From the NCBI RefSeq assembly GCF_000297095.1, contig NZ_AEEA01000128.1, positions 12,001-76,000 of the forward strand: a stretch of DNA of 64,000 nt. The letters are read 5' to 3'. Of the stretch, positions 23,366-31,696 are shown one piece after another (the first letter of the stretch is position 1; each line of letters begins with the position of its first letter). Made by a program: the position numbers and the translations under genes. The stretch comes from Treponema primitia ZAS-1. GTDB lineage: Bacteria; Spirochaetota; Spirochaetia; Treponematales; Breznakiellaceae. The notes beneath the pieces are model-generated. The model ran no database searches, had not been told where the DNA came from, and was given only the letters and a program-made list of their open reading frames with translations.

Positions 23366-23907
23366 TTGCCCTCTCCCGTTTTTGGCCGGAACACCAACAA
23401 TCCTAACAGCCCGGCGGCAATCACCAGCAGTACCGGGGAGACGCTCCAAACGAAGGAAAGGACAAAGGCGATGATATATATCACCAGGGACTTCCAGTTT
23501 TTGAATACCCCTTTTACCATCTTGATCACCGTGTCCAGGATCAGCGCCCCAACCGCAACCCGTATGCCCGTAAAGGCGTGCTGCACCACGGGAAGATCCG
23601 CGAAGTTGCTCAGGCAGATAGCAATACTGCTGATAAAGACAACGCCGGGAAGCACAAAACCGATAGTGGCAAGAACGCCCCCCAGGGGACCTTTTTGCTT
23701 ATACCCGATGAAGGTAGAAAGATTCACTGCGATGATGCCGGGAGTCACCTGGGCGATGGTGTAATAATTCATCACCTCGTCCATGGTGGTCCAGCCTTTC
23801 TTTTTTATGAGCTCCCGTTCCACCACGGGGATCATGGCATACCCCCCGCCGAAGGTGAGCACCCCAAGTTTGAGAAAGGTTACGAGCAGATCAAAATACT
23901 CTTTCAT
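23362..23907 (-). CDS. Chromate transporter family, short-chain subunit 1
   Basis: A 181-residue membrane protein homologous to its neighbour: FLKLGVLTFGGGYAMIPVVE near the start and YTIAQVTPGIIAVNLSTFIG in the second conserved block. It forms a coupled pair with the gene at 22814-23365, each being one half of what in other bacteria is a fused two-domain ChrA. It begins 8 nt after the aspS stop, so it is probably transcribed from the aspS promoter. Confidence 0.88.
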   Translation of the reverse strand: MKEYFDLLVTFLKLGVLTFGGGYAMIPVVERELIKKKGWTTMDEVMNYYTIAQVTPGIIAVNLSTFIGYKQKGPLGGVLATIGFVLPGVVFISSIAICLSNFADLPVVQHAFTGIRVAVGALILDTVIKMVKGVFKNWKSLVIYIIAFVLSFVWSVSPVLLVIAAGLLGLLVFRPKTGEGK

Positions 23908-23915
23908 GCCGCATA

Positions 23916-25769
23916 TTACTCTTTCTTCGGCTGTACCACCGACAGGTGCAGTTCATCAAGCTGTTTCTGATCAACCTCGCTGGGGCAATTATCCATGGGG
24001 CTTACCGCAAAGGAATTTTTCGGGAAGGCGATAACCTCCTTGATGGAGGTCTCCCCGGCCATGAGCATCACCAGTCGGTCCAGCCCGGGGGCTATACCGC
24101 CGTGGGGCGGGGCGCCGTACTTGAAGGCTTGGGTAAGAAAACCGAATTTCTGTTCCGCCTCGGCGGGATCAAAACCTACAATGCTGAAGATCCGCTTTTG
24201 CAGTTCCGGATCGTGGATACGAATGGAACCCGAAGCAAGTTCGTAGCCGTTAAGGACCAGATCGTAGAGGTCCCCCTTAACCGAACCGGGGTCCTGTTCC
24301 AGGGTAGCATGGTACCGATCCTGGGGCCAGGAAAACATATGGTGAGCGGCTTCCCACCGGTTTTCCTCCTCGTTGAATTCAAAGAGGGGAAAATCCACTA
24401 TCCAGGCAAATTCAAAACGCGGTTTCCCGTCAGGCCCGGGACCGGTAAGCCCTAAATCCCGACCAAGTTTGGAACGAACCGCTCCCAGGGCGATATTGGC
24501 GATCTTCCGCTGGGAATCGGCAACCAGGAGCAGGAGGTCCCCGGGTTTCGCCCCAAGGCCGGCACAGATCTTCTGCGCGCTCTCCCCAAAAAACTTGGCT
24601 ACCCCGCCCTCCAGGGTAGCAGCGGCCTCCGTTCCGGTGACCTTCATCCAGGCCAATCCCTTAGCCTTGTAGATCTTCGCCTGGGCTTCCAGCTCTTCGA
24701 TCTGTTTCCGTGAGTAATCGGCCTTGCCGGGAACGACCAGCACCTTCACTCCGCCGCCTGCGAGGCTTACCCCCTTGGCGGCTGCGGCGGCCTTATCGGC
24801 ATCGCCCGTGGACAGGGCATCCTTAAAGGCCTGGAAACCGCCATCGGCAACATAGGGGCCAAAGTCCTGCATCGTCATAGCGAAGCGGAGGTCCGGCTTG
24901 TCGGATCCGTAGCGTTCCAGGGCATCCTCATAGCTGAGACGCGTGAAATGGGGGGGGAGTTCCCGGTCCAGGGTTTTTTTGAACACATGGCCCATAAGCC
25001 CTTCGGTCATGGCGAGGATGTCATCCCGGCTGACGAAGGACATTTCGATATCAATCTGGGTAAATTCGGGCTGGCGATCCCCCCGGGCGTCCTCGTCACG
25101 GTAACACCGGGCAATCTGGAAGTACTTGTCGAAGCCCCCAACCATGAGTATCTGCTTGTAGAGCTGGGGCGATTGGGGCAGTGCGTAGAATTTGCCCGGG
25201 TATAAACGGGAAGGAACCAGGTAATCCCGGGCGCCCTCGGGGGTTGATTTGATGAAGGTGGGGGTCTCGATCTCGTAGAAGCCCTGGCCGATCATCCATT
25301 CCCGAACCGCAAAGGCCACATCGTTTCGCAGTTTTATCCGCCGCTGCATCCCCGCAGACCGGAGATCCAGGTAGCGGTAGCTCAGGCGCAGTTCCTCCTT
25401 GGCCTCCGATTCCTCGTCAACCTGGAAGGGGAGCACCTCGGACCGATTCAGGATGAGCAGCTTCTTGGCAACCACTTCGATCTCACCGGTGGGCATGTCG
25501 GGGTTTATCATCGTATCGGGCCGGGAACGGACAATACCCTCCACGGCAATGCAGAACTCATTCCGCAGCTCCGCGGCCAGGGCGCTTAATTCCGCAGGGG
25601 CGTCCGAATCGACCACCACCTGGCTTATGCCGTAGCGGTCCCGGAGGTTGATAAAAGAAATGCCCCCGTGATCCCGTTTCCGGTGTACCCAACCGTTTAA
25701 AACAACCGTTTTCCCCGTATCGGCCTTCCGCAGGGCGCCACAGTTTGTTGTACGCTTCATTATTTCCAT
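23916..25769 (-). CDS. aspS: Aspartyl-tRNA synthetase
   Basis: Class IIb synthetase charging tRNA-Asp. The order is an N-terminal OB anticodon domain (VVLNGWVHRKRDHGGISFIN), class II motif 1 region, the flipping loop PEGARDYLVPSR, motif 2 (CYRDEDARGDRQPEFTQIDI), a bacterial GAD insertion, and motif 3 (GGIAPGLDRLVMLMAG). The length of 617 residues is normal. His in GWVHRKRD and the following GG resemble the non-discriminating enzymes that also charge tRNA-Asn in species using GatCAB; this is inference. The start ATG 25769 (MEIMKRTT) is placed by the promoter ending 6 nt upstream. Downstream it is coupled to the chromate transporter pair. Confidence 0.95.
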   Translation of the reverse strand: MEIMKRTTNCGALRKADTGKTVVLNGWVHRKRDHGGISFINLRDRYGISQVVVDSDAPAELSALAAELRNEFCIAVEGIVRSRPDTMINPDMPTGEIEVVAKKLLILNRSEVLPFQVDEESEAKEELRLSYRYLDLRSAGMQRRIKLRNDVAFAVREWMIGQGFYEIETPTFIKSTPEGARDYLVPSRLYPGKFYALPQSPQLYKQILMVGGFDKYFQIARCYRDEDARGDRQPEFTQIDIEMSFVSRDDILAMTEGLMGHVFKKTLDRELPPHFTRLSYEDALERYGSDKPDLRFAMTMQDFGPYVADGGFQAFKDALSTGDADKAAAAAKGVSLAGGGVKVLVVPGKADYSRKQIEELEAQAKIYKAKGLAWMKVTGTEAAATLEGGVAKFFGESAQKICAGLGAKPGDLLLLVADSQRKIANIALGAVRSKLGRDLGLTGPGPDGKPRFEFAWIVDFPLFEFNEEENRWEAAHHMFSWPQDRYHATLEQDPGSVKGDLYDLVLNGYELASGSIRIHDPELQKRIFSIVGFDPAEAEQKFGFLTQAFKYGAPPHGGIAPGLDRLVMLMAGETSIKEVIAFPKNSFAVSPMDNCPSEVDQKQLDELHLSVVQPKKE

Positions 25770-25775
25770 AGATTG

Positions 25776-25804
25776 ACTATAGCTAGGGGGAGAAGACGTG
25801 ACAA
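25776..25804 (-). promoter_or_regulatory. aspS promoter, predicted leaderless
   Basis: On the minus strand TTGTCA (25799-25804), 17-nt spacer, TATAGT (25776-25781). Six nucleotides separate the -10 box from ATG 25769; no ribosome-binding site. Confidence 0.7.
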
Positions 25805-25860
25805 GGGCGGGGCTATCCATAACATGGGAAGGCAGCACGGGGGCCGGGCGAATCGGAAAA

Positions 25861-25990
25861 ACGCCGGTGGGGTGGTGAAGCCCCATCGCGGGATGCCTGT
25901 TGAACCCGCCTACGGAGCCCCGCAAGCGGGTCTCCTCCGACGGAGAATTCCAGAATATCCCGCGCTGTGGCTTCCCCACCCCACCGGCGC
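25861..25990 (-). repeat. Foldback element A2 (A/B family)
   Basis: Outer stem, read on the minus strand, GCCGGTGGGGTGGGGAAGCC against GGCTTCACCACCCCACCGGC; second stem CGCGGGAT against ATCCCGCG. The core reads GGAATTCTCCGTCGGAG, GAGACCCGC, GCGGGGCTCC, GGCGGGTTCAACA. Same outer arms as A1, same core as B1-B3 but inverted. Confidence 0.85.
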
Positions 25991-26111
25991 CTGTACGATG
26001 GGCCTGTATTTGGACGCATTGTTTGGGAGCCGGGGGCGCTTAACTAAGTTTGGGCGTATTGCCATGGAGCCGGGGGCGCTTAACTAAGTTTGGGCGCGGT
26101 GGCTACCTGAC
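25991..26111 (+). repeat. Linker between A2 and B2 with two near-identical AACTAAG repeats
   Basis: GGAGCCGGGGGCGCTTAACT followed by AAGTTTGGGCG occurs twice, starting near 26027 and 26067, about 40 bp apart. Related motifs lie in the A1-B1 linker. No coding character. Confidence 0.7.
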
Positions 26112-26246
26112 AAAGGCGGCCGGGGGGAGGGGCATCCCTGGCCGAACACATAGGGAATTCCCTGCTGGAGGAGACCCGAAGGGGCTCCGCAAGCAGACTC
26201 TACCTGCGTGTAAGCGCCGGGGATACCCCTCCCCCCGGCCGTCTTT
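26112..26246 (+). repeat. Foldback element B2 (A/B family)
   Basis: Outer stem CGGCCGGGGGGAGGGGCATC against a partner ending CCCCTCCCCCCGGCCG, with one C/A mismatch; inner stem CTGC...GCAG; core GGAATTCCCTGC, GGAGGAGACCCG, GGGGCTCC, GCAGACTCTAC. The 3' flank TCTTTGCCGATAA is shared with B3. Confidence 0.85.
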
Positions 26247-26268
26247 GCCGATAAGGCAACACGTTCCC

Positions 26269-26297
26269 TTTACAAAACTCCGCTTTTTAACTACACT
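26269..26297 (+). promoter_or_regulatory. ispE promoter
   Basis: TTTACA at 26269-26274, 17-nt spacer, TACACT at 26292-26297. The ATG at 26309 is 11 nt beyond, giving a leader of about 5 nt and no ribosome-binding site. Confidence 0.55.
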
Positions 26298-26308
26298 ACC
26301 CCTACCCT

Positions 26309-27271
26309 ATGCGGACCGCCCTGAGCATTGAAGCTCCCTGTAAGATAAACCTGCACCTACGGGTAAAAGGCCGGCGTTCCGATGGGTTCCATGAGCTGGA
26401 GAGCATTTTTCTGGCGCTGGCTTTTGGCGATACCCTCCATTTTGAGCTTGGAGACGCCGGCGGGGCCGATGAATTCCTTGTGGAGGATAAACGCCCGCGA
26501 TTGGATGAGGAAATTCCCCGGGAGGATAATATCGTCCTTAAGGCCCTGGACTTATTTAGGGTAAGGAGCGGGTTCGACCAGTCTTTGCGGATACGCTTGG
26601 AAAAGCGTATCCCCCTGGGCGCCGGTTTGGGGGGCGGATCCTCGGACGGCGCTTCAACCTTGCTGGCCCTGAACGAGTTAGCAGGGACTCCCTTCGACAG
26701 AACCGGGCTCCTGCAGGCGGCGGCGGAACTGGGCAGCGATGTTCCCTTCTTTCTGCAGGGCGGAGCGGCCTATGTGACCGGCCGGGGGGAACATATACGG
26801 CCCATTGCGGGGCCGCCGGAATTTGAGGTGGTACTGGTGAACCCTGGGTTTCCCAGCAATACCGCGAAGGCCTTTAGGCTTTTAGATGCCCATAGGGCAG
26901 CGATATTTGGAGAAAAGCTCCAGGGGCAGGCTGAATTTTCTGAGCAAAGCCTGGTCGATGCCTTGAAGGGCCCCCCTTCCCGCTGGCCTTATGAGAATGA
27001 TTTCCTGGAACTCTTTCTGGCAGAGGACTGCCCGGATAGTTCCCCGGCTAAGGATGCTTACAGAGCAATTTTGGGGGGCTTTCAGAATCAGGGTGCGGAT
27101 TTTTGTGGCCTTACCGGGTCGGGATCGACCTGTTTTGGAATATTTACTCAAGGAGGAACGGCGGAAAAAGCAGTAAAGTCATTTCGAACAGATAAGTCCG
27201 TGTCAGGGTCCGGAGTTTTCACACTTTTGACCTTTCCTCTTGCGCGTTTACCTAATAGGGTATTAATATAG
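26309..27271 (+). CDS. ispE: 4-diphosphocytidyl-2-C-methyl-D-erythritol kinase
   Basis: Fourth enzyme of the MEP pathway, an ATP-dependent GHMP kinase of 320 residues. The substrate-binding start is EAPCKINLHLRVKGRRSDGFH (family K-I-N-L-x-L...R-x-D-G-Y/F-H). The ATP loop is PLGAGLGGGSSDGASTLLAL, the catalytic Asp lies in ELGSDVPFFLQGGAAYVTGRG, and a C-terminal glycine motif CGLTGSGSTCFGIF closes the site. With ispD and ispF nearby, three of the pathway's enzymes sit within 17 kb. The gene is not in the carD operon; it has its own promoter next to element B2. spoVG follows 41 nt later. Confidence 0.93.
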   Translation: MRTALSIEAPCKINLHLRVKGRRSDGFHELESIFLALAFGDTLHFELGDAGGADEFLVEDKRPRLDEEIPREDNIVLKALDLFRVRSGFDQSLRIRLEKRIPLGAGLGGGSSDGASTLLALNELAGTPFDRTGLLQAAAELGSDVPFFLQGGAAYVTGRGEHIRPIAGPPEFEVVLVNPGFPSNTAKAFRLLDAHRAAIFGEKLQGQAEFSEQSLVDALKGPPSRWPYENDFLELFLAEDCPDSSPAKDAYRAILGGFQNQGADFCGLTGSGSTCFGIFTQGGTAEKAVKSFRTDKSVSGSGVFTLLTFPLARLPNRVLI

Positions 27272-27312
27272 GATATAGTCGTAATGAACCTGGACCAAAA
27301 AGGAGAAGCGCC

Positions 27313-27594
27313 ATGGAGATTACCGATATCAGGGTCCGCAAGGTAGCCGGTGAGGGAAAACTAAAGGCTTATGTAACGGTTACGTTTGATGACTGTTTCG
27401 TTGTTCACAATGTAAAGATCATCGAGGGTAAGAGCGGCGTGTTTATTGCTATGCCGAGCCGGAAAACCAGGGTTGGAGAGTACAAGGATGTTGCCCATCC
27501 TATCCATCCGGAATTTCGGGCGGAACTACAGAAAAAGATCCTGGACCGGTACGATTTTGGTAATGTTCAGGACGATCCTACTGTAGAAATATAA
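27313..27594 (+). CDS. spoVG: SpoVG family regulator
   Basis: A 93-residue nucleic-acid-binding protein. It matches SpoVG throughout: MEITDIRVRKVAGEGKLKAY, VTVTFDDCFVVHNVKIIEG, GVFIAMPSRKTRVGEYKDVA and HPIHPEFRAELQKKILDRY. In spirochaetes SpoVG binds DNA and RNA and modulates gene expression; targets here are unknown. AAGGAG lies 7 nt before the ATG. It is followed by tRNA-Gln 7 nt after the stop, so the tRNA may be part of the same transcript. Confidence 0.95.
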   Translation: MEITDIRVRKVAGEGKLKAYVTVTFDDCFVVHNVKIIEGKSGVFIAMPSRKTRVGEYKDVAHPIHPEFRAELQKKILDRYDFGNVQDDPTVEI

Positions 27595-27601
27595 GTATCA
27601 T

Positions 27602-27673
27602 TGGGACGTAGGCAAGTGGTAAGCCACCGGGTTTTGGCTCCGGCATGCACAGGTTCGACTCCTGTCGTCCCAG
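27602..27673 (+). tRNA. tRNA-Gln (anticodon UUG)
   Basis: Seven-base acceptor stem TGGGACG / CGTCCCA, T arm ACAGG-TTCGACT-CCTGT and anticodon loop TTTTGGC give anticodon TTG for glutamine. The discriminator is G and the CCA end is not encoded. Length is 72 nt. It lies between spoVG and rplY on the same strand. Confidence 0.93.
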
Positions 27674-27733
27674 GAAAAAATTTATTTGTGGAACCAGCAG
27701 GAGGCGACTCCTGTCGTCCAGGAAAAAATTTAT
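27656..27733 (+). repeat. Duplicated 3' end of tRNA-Gln
   Basis: The 30 nt at 27656-27685 (from the T loop, CGACTCCTGTCGTCC, through the A-rich tail AGGAAAAAATTTAT) recur at 27705-27733 with one C deleted. The copies are 49 nt apart and the second lacks the rest of a tRNA. This resembles the att scar of an excised element or a small tandem duplication. Confidence 0.8.
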
Positions 27734-27764
27734 CTCAGTGTAATAAAGAATAATAGGAGTTCAT

Positions 27765-28409
27765 ATGAGTCAAGTTGTTTTCGCAGCCAAAAATCGGACA
27801 GAGGCGGGGTCCGGGGGAGCCCGCCGGATCAGGCAGGCAGGCCGTATTCCGGCGGTAGTGTACGGGCGTACCGGTAAGGCCCTGTCCATAGACCTGGATG
27901 CTCTGGAATTTGTCAATAGCGCCAAGGGAATTTCCGAAAGTACCATCGTTACCATCAATGTCGATGGACAGACCCATCAGGCCTTTGTAAAGGATACCCA
28001 ACGGAATATCACCGACGGCAAGATCCTGCACGTCGATTTCTACGAAGTCGAAGCCGGGATTTCCCTGCGGGCCAAAGTTTCGGTCCACGTTCACGGGAAT
28101 CCGGTCGGAGTCCGGGAAGGGGGCATTCTGGAATCGCCCCTCCACGAGATTGAAGTGGAATGTCTGCCCAAGGATCTTCCGGAACGGATCGATGTGGATA
28201 TTGCGGAACTTAAGGTTAACCAGTCCATCCACGTTCGGGACCTTAAACTGGGCGATGGGGTACGGCTTATTTCCAACGCCGATCAGGTAGTTGCCCTGGT
28301 GAAATTCGCCAAAGCGGAAGTTGAAGTCGCCGCTGAAACAGAAGTGGCCGCTGCAGAAACTGCGGAAGTTAAGGATGCCAAGGAACCTGCTAAGGAAGCC
28401 AAGGCTTAA
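27765..28409 (+). CDS. rplY: 50S ribosomal protein L25/general stress protein Ctc
   Basis: A 214-residue 5S rRNA-binding ribosomal protein of the long TL5/CTC type. The N-terminal L25 domain reads AAKNRTEAGSGGARRIRQAG, RIPAVVYGRTGKALSIDLDA and so on; the C-terminal beta domain includes VREGGILESPLHEIEVECLP and LPERIDVDIAELKVNQSIHV. The last 30 residues are an Ala/Glu/Lys tail. AGGAG lies 7 nt before the ATG. The usual companion pth is not next to it; tilS follows after 6 nt. Confidence 0.93.
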   Translation: MSQVVFAAKNRTEAGSGGARRIRQAGRIPAVVYGRTGKALSIDLDALEFVNSAKGISESTIVTINVDGQTHQAFVKDTQRNITDGKILHVDFYEVEAGISLRAKVSVHVHGNPVGVREGGILESPLHEIEVECLPKDLPERIDVDIAELKVNQSIHVRDLKLGDGVRLISNADQVVALVKFAKAEVEVAAETEVAAAETAEVKDAKEPAKEAKA

Positions 28410-28415
28410 TCGATA

Positions 28416-29792
28416 TTGGACAGACGTGCCTTTGAAGCTTCGGCGGCTGCGGGTTTGGGAAGCTGGCCGGAAACTACGGTGTTTCTCGCCGCAGTTTCCG
28501 GAGGGGCGGATTCTACCGCCATGCTTGCCGCCTTGGCTGCCCTGGGCCGGTTTGAATTCCGTTGTCTCCATGTGGAGCATGGTATCCGGCCCGCTCCCGA
28601 AAGCCGGGGGGACGCTGCTGCGGTGGAGGCCCTCTGCGCAGAGTTTGGCATCCCCTGTTCCGTGGTTTCCATTGCCCCGGGGAAGATAGAAAGAACCGCT
28701 AAGAAGCGGGGTATAGGTGTGGAAGCGGCAGCCCGGTTGTACCGGCATGCCGCCTGGAATGCCGAAGCCCGGCGGGTAGGGGCGGCAAAGGTCCTGGTGG
28801 CCCATACCCGGGAGGATCTTCTGGAGACTGGGTTGATGCGCATACTCCGGGGTTCCGGTCCGGCGGGTCTGGCGGCCATGCCGCGTTCCCGGGGTATCGT
28901 AATCAGGCCCCTTCTGGACCGCAGCCGCGCCGAAATCCTCGCCTACCTTGAAGAACGGGGCATCCCCTACAGAACCGATTCCACCAATACTGACCCAAAG
29001 TACCTGCGTAACCGTATCCGGCATACACTGATCCCCTGTCTGGACGAATTTTTCCCCGGGTGGAGGAAGACCCTGCAGGATCTGGCGGAAACCCAGCGCA
29101 TGGCTGCGGATTTTCTTGAGGCCGAAGCTACGGCCAGGATACCCTGGAGAGATGAAGGACGGGGCTTGTCTGTTTCATCAAACAGCTTTTTTTCCCAGCC
29201 TCCCATACTTCGGGAGGAAGCCCTCTTTGCAGCCTTAGACCGGATGGCGGAAAAAGGCCGGGTAAAACCGCCCAGGCGGAGGAACCTCCGGCTTTTTGCC
29301 CAGGGGGCCTTCGATACCCTGGATCTGGGATTCGCCATACTTAAAAAGGATGCGGAAAAGCTTAGCCTGGGTTTGCCCCGGACCGGAGAAACCGGGTTTT
29401 CACTGTTGATTAAAGAGCCGGGAATATATAAGCTAAAGGGGCTTACCATTCGGGCTTTTTCCGGGGAAAACACGGGGTCTCCCGCGCAGCTTGCAGCGAA
29501 GTTCCCCGCACAGTCGGGTTTTTTTGCGACCCTTCCATTGGCGTTACGGCAAAATTATCCTGAGGATTACATAGTCCGGGGAGGCCGAAAACGCCGGGGA
29601 GCGGAGAGTGTTCGGGCCGCCGGCGTTTCCGCGGGAAACTGCGTTGGAAGCGCCGCTTTCGGCCTTATCACTGCCGAAGATACCCGGGGACCTGCTGCGT
29701 TTATCGGCCGGGGGCAGGATGGTTTTGAGATTGTTCTAGCCAGGGAAGAAGAGGTCCGGGAAAAACACCTGTTCTTTTCCATACAACACTAA
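28416..29792 (+). CDS. tilS: tRNA(Ile)-lysidine synthetase
   Basis: ATP-dependent enzyme that converts C34 of the AUA-reading tRNA-Ile to lysidine. The 458-residue product has the PP-loop SGGADSTAMLAAL at residues 29-41, the family HTREDLLETGLMRILRGSG (normally H-x-x-D-D-x-x-E-T), RPLLDRSRAEILAYLEERG and TDSTNTDPKYLRNRIRH, then a C-terminal region. The second Asp of H-x-x-D-D is changed (TREDL). The start is TTG, 6 nt after the rplY stop; no better start is present. ftsH follows 11 nt later, the tilS-ftsH order common in bacteria. Confidence 0.9.
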   Translation: MDRRAFEASAAAGLGSWPETTVFLAAVSGGADSTAMLAALAALGRFEFRCLHVEHGIRPAPESRGDAAAVEALCAEFGIPCSVVSIAPGKIERTAKKRGIGVEAAARLYRHAAWNAEARRVGAAKVLVAHTREDLLETGLMRILRGSGPAGLAAMPRSRGIVIRPLLDRSRAEILAYLEERGIPYRTDSTNTDPKYLRNRIRHTLIPCLDEFFPGWRKTLQDLAETQRMAADFLEAEATARIPWRDEGRGLSVSSNSFFSQPPILREEALFAALDRMAEKGRVKPPRRRNLRLFAQGAFDTLDLGFAILKKDAEKLSLGLPRTGETGFSLLIKEPGIYKLKGLTIRAFSGENTGSPAQLAAKFPAQSGFFATLPLALRQNYPEDYIVRGGRKRRGAESVRAAGVSAGNCVGSAAFGLITAEDTRGPAAFIGRGQDGFEIVLAREEEVREKHLFFSIQH

Positions 29793-29803
29793 AGGGGATA
29801 TCG

Positions 29804-31696
29804 ATGTTCGATGATAAAAACAACAAGATGCCGCCGCCGCGTCCGCCGGTTCAAGCCGGCCGGCCTAATCGTTTCGCCCTATTTTTTTTCCTCATCATCG
29901 TTGGTGTTTTTATCGCCTATTTCTTTAGAACCGATACCACAGCGGTACAGGAGATTTCCTACTCCGCCTTTACCAATTACCTGGAACGGAATGAGATAAG
30001 CGCCGTAAAGATCCTGGATACCAACGTAATAGAAGGAACTATCAGGGAATCAAGCGGGAACTTGCGGCAGTTCAAGACCCTCATCCCCTACCAGGATCCT
30101 TCGTTGCTGCCCACCCTGCGGGAACGGGGTATCAATGTATCCGGCGGGGCAAGCAAGGTTAGCCCCCTGCGGATATTCCTGGAATTTCTCCCCTGGATTA
30201 TCGGTTTCGGTTTTATCTGGTTCATGATGCGGAATATGCAGGGTACGGGGAACAAGGCTTTCCAGTTCGGGAAGAGCCGGGCCAAGCGCTACCAGGATGA
30301 GGGGAAAAAAACCACCTTTGCCGATGTGGCGGGCCAGATAGATGCCAAGTACGAATTGCAGGAAGTGGTTTCCTTTCTGAAGGACCCGCAGAAATTCACC
30401 AAGATGGGAGCTAGAATACCCAAAGGGGTGCTCCTGGTGGGTATGCCCGGAACCGGTAAGACCCTGATGGCCAAGGCGGTTGCCGGGGAAGCCGGGGTGG
30501 CCTACTTCCATATGTCGGGCTCCGATTTTGTCGAAATGTTTGTAGGCGTCGGCGCCAGCCGGGTTCGGGATCTTTTTGATCAGGGCCGGAAAAGCGCCCC
30601 CTGTATTATTTTTATCGACGAACTGGACGCCGTGGGACGTACCCGGGGCGCCGGTTATGGCGGAGGCCACGACGAACGGGAACAGACCCTGAACCAGCTT
30701 CTGGTTGAAATGGACGGTTTCGATTCCAAGGACGGGGTTATCATTTTAGCGGCCACCAACAGACCGGACGTTCTTGACCCGGCGCTGCTCCGGCCCGGCC
30801 GCTTTGACCGGCAGGTGATGGTGGCCATGCCGGATATCAAGGAGCGGGAAGCTATCCTTAAAATTCACTCGGATAAGATACCCCTGTCAAAAGAGGTGGA
30901 TCTGAGCCGCATAGCCCGGGCAACCCCGGGGATGAGCGGCGCGGAGATCGCCAACCTGGTCAACGAAGCGGCCCTCTATGCCGCCCGACAGGATAAGCCC
31001 ACCGTGGAGATGCCCGACTTCGAGGAAGCCCGGGACAAGGTACTCATGGGGGTAGCCCGGAAGACCCTGGTAATCTCCGAAAAGGAACGGCGGATGACCG
31101 CCTTCCACGAAGCCGGCCACGCCCTGCTCCATTACTTTCTCAAAAACGCCGATCCCCTCCATAAGGTAACCATAGTTCCCCACGGCAGGGCCCTGGGAAT
31201 GGCCATGTCCCTTCCGCTGGAGGACAGTTATAGCCGTACCAAGGGTTGGATCGAAGACCGGATTGTAATTTGCTACGGCGGCTGGGTGGCGGAGAAGCTC
31301 TTCTACGATGAAACCACCACCGGGACCAAGCAGGATCTGCAGCAGGCCACGGAAATGGCCCGGCGCATGGTCTGTGAATGGGGTATGGCGGATGAAATGG
31401 GCCCCGTAACCTATGGTCAGGAGGACGAGCCCATCTTTATCGGCAAGGAAATAGCCCGTCACAAGGAATACTCCGAGGACACGGCCCGGCTAATCGACAG
31501 CGCGGTGAAGAAAATCCTGGATAGCGCAAAAAATCTGGCCGAATCCATCCTGCATACCCGTAAGGCGGAGTTGGAAAAGCTGGCCGAAGCGCTTATTACC
31601 CAGGAAACCCTCATCGACGATGAGGTGCGTTCAATCCTCGGACTTCCCCCCCGGGATGATTCCGGTTCATTGAACGCCGGTCTTGCAGAGGCCTGA
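29804..31696 (+). CDS. ftsH: ATP-dependent zinc metalloprotease FtsH
   Basis: Membrane-anchored AAA+ protease of 630 residues that degrades membrane and short-lived regulatory proteins as a hexamer. Two membrane segments (RFALFFFLIIVGVFIAYFF and LRIFLEFLPWIIGFGFIWFM) flank a periplasmic domain. The AAA module has Walker A GMPGTGKT (about 212-219), Walker B CIIFIDELDAVG and SRH ATNRPDVLDPALLRPGRFDR. The zinc site is HEAGH at 435-439 with the third ligand Asp in TTTGTKQDLQQAT. The start follows AAGGGGAT. It overlaps the next start by 1 nt (TGATG). Confidence 0.97.
   Translation: MFDDKNNKMPPPRPPVQAGRPNRFALFFFLIIVGVFIAYFFRTDTTAVQEISYSAFTNYLERNEISAVKILDTNVIEGTIRESSGNLRQFKTLIPYQDPSLLPTLRERGINVSGGASKVSPLRIFLEFLPWIIGFGFIWFMMRNMQGTGNKAFQFGKSRAKRYQDEGKKTTFADVAGQIDAKYELQEVVSFLKDPQKFTKMGARIPKGVLLVGMPGTGKTLMAKAVAGEAGVAYFHMSGSDFVEMFVGVGASRVRDLFDQGRKSAPCIIFIDELDAVGRTRGAGYGGGHDEREQTLNQLLVEMDGFDSKDGVIILAATNRPDVLDPALLRPGRFDRQVMVAMPDIKEREAILKIHSDKIPLSKEVDLSRIARATPGMSGAEIANLVNEAALYAARQDKPTVEMPDFEEARDKVLMGVARKTLVISEKERRMTAFHEAGHALLHYFLKNADPLHKVTIVPHGRALGMAMSLPLEDSYSRTKGWIEDRIVICYGGWVAEKLFYDETTTGTKQDLQQATEMARRMVCEWGMADEMGPVTYGQEDEPIFIGKEIARHKEYSEDTARLIDSAVKKILDSAKNLAESILHTRKAELEKLAEALITQETLIDDEVRSILGLPPRDDSGSLNAGLAEA

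Noticed and set aside
25770..25979. 70-residue N-terminal extension of aspS
   Set aside because: It would translate through the aspS promoter and part of element A2; known AspRS begin near MEIMKRT.
27674..27733. Second tRNA gene after tRNA-Gln
   Set aside because: Only the T-arm half and acceptor tail are present; no D or anticodon arm can be formed.
27735..29024. 429-codon minus-strand frame
   Set aside because: Lies across rplY and tilS on the other strand and matches no family.
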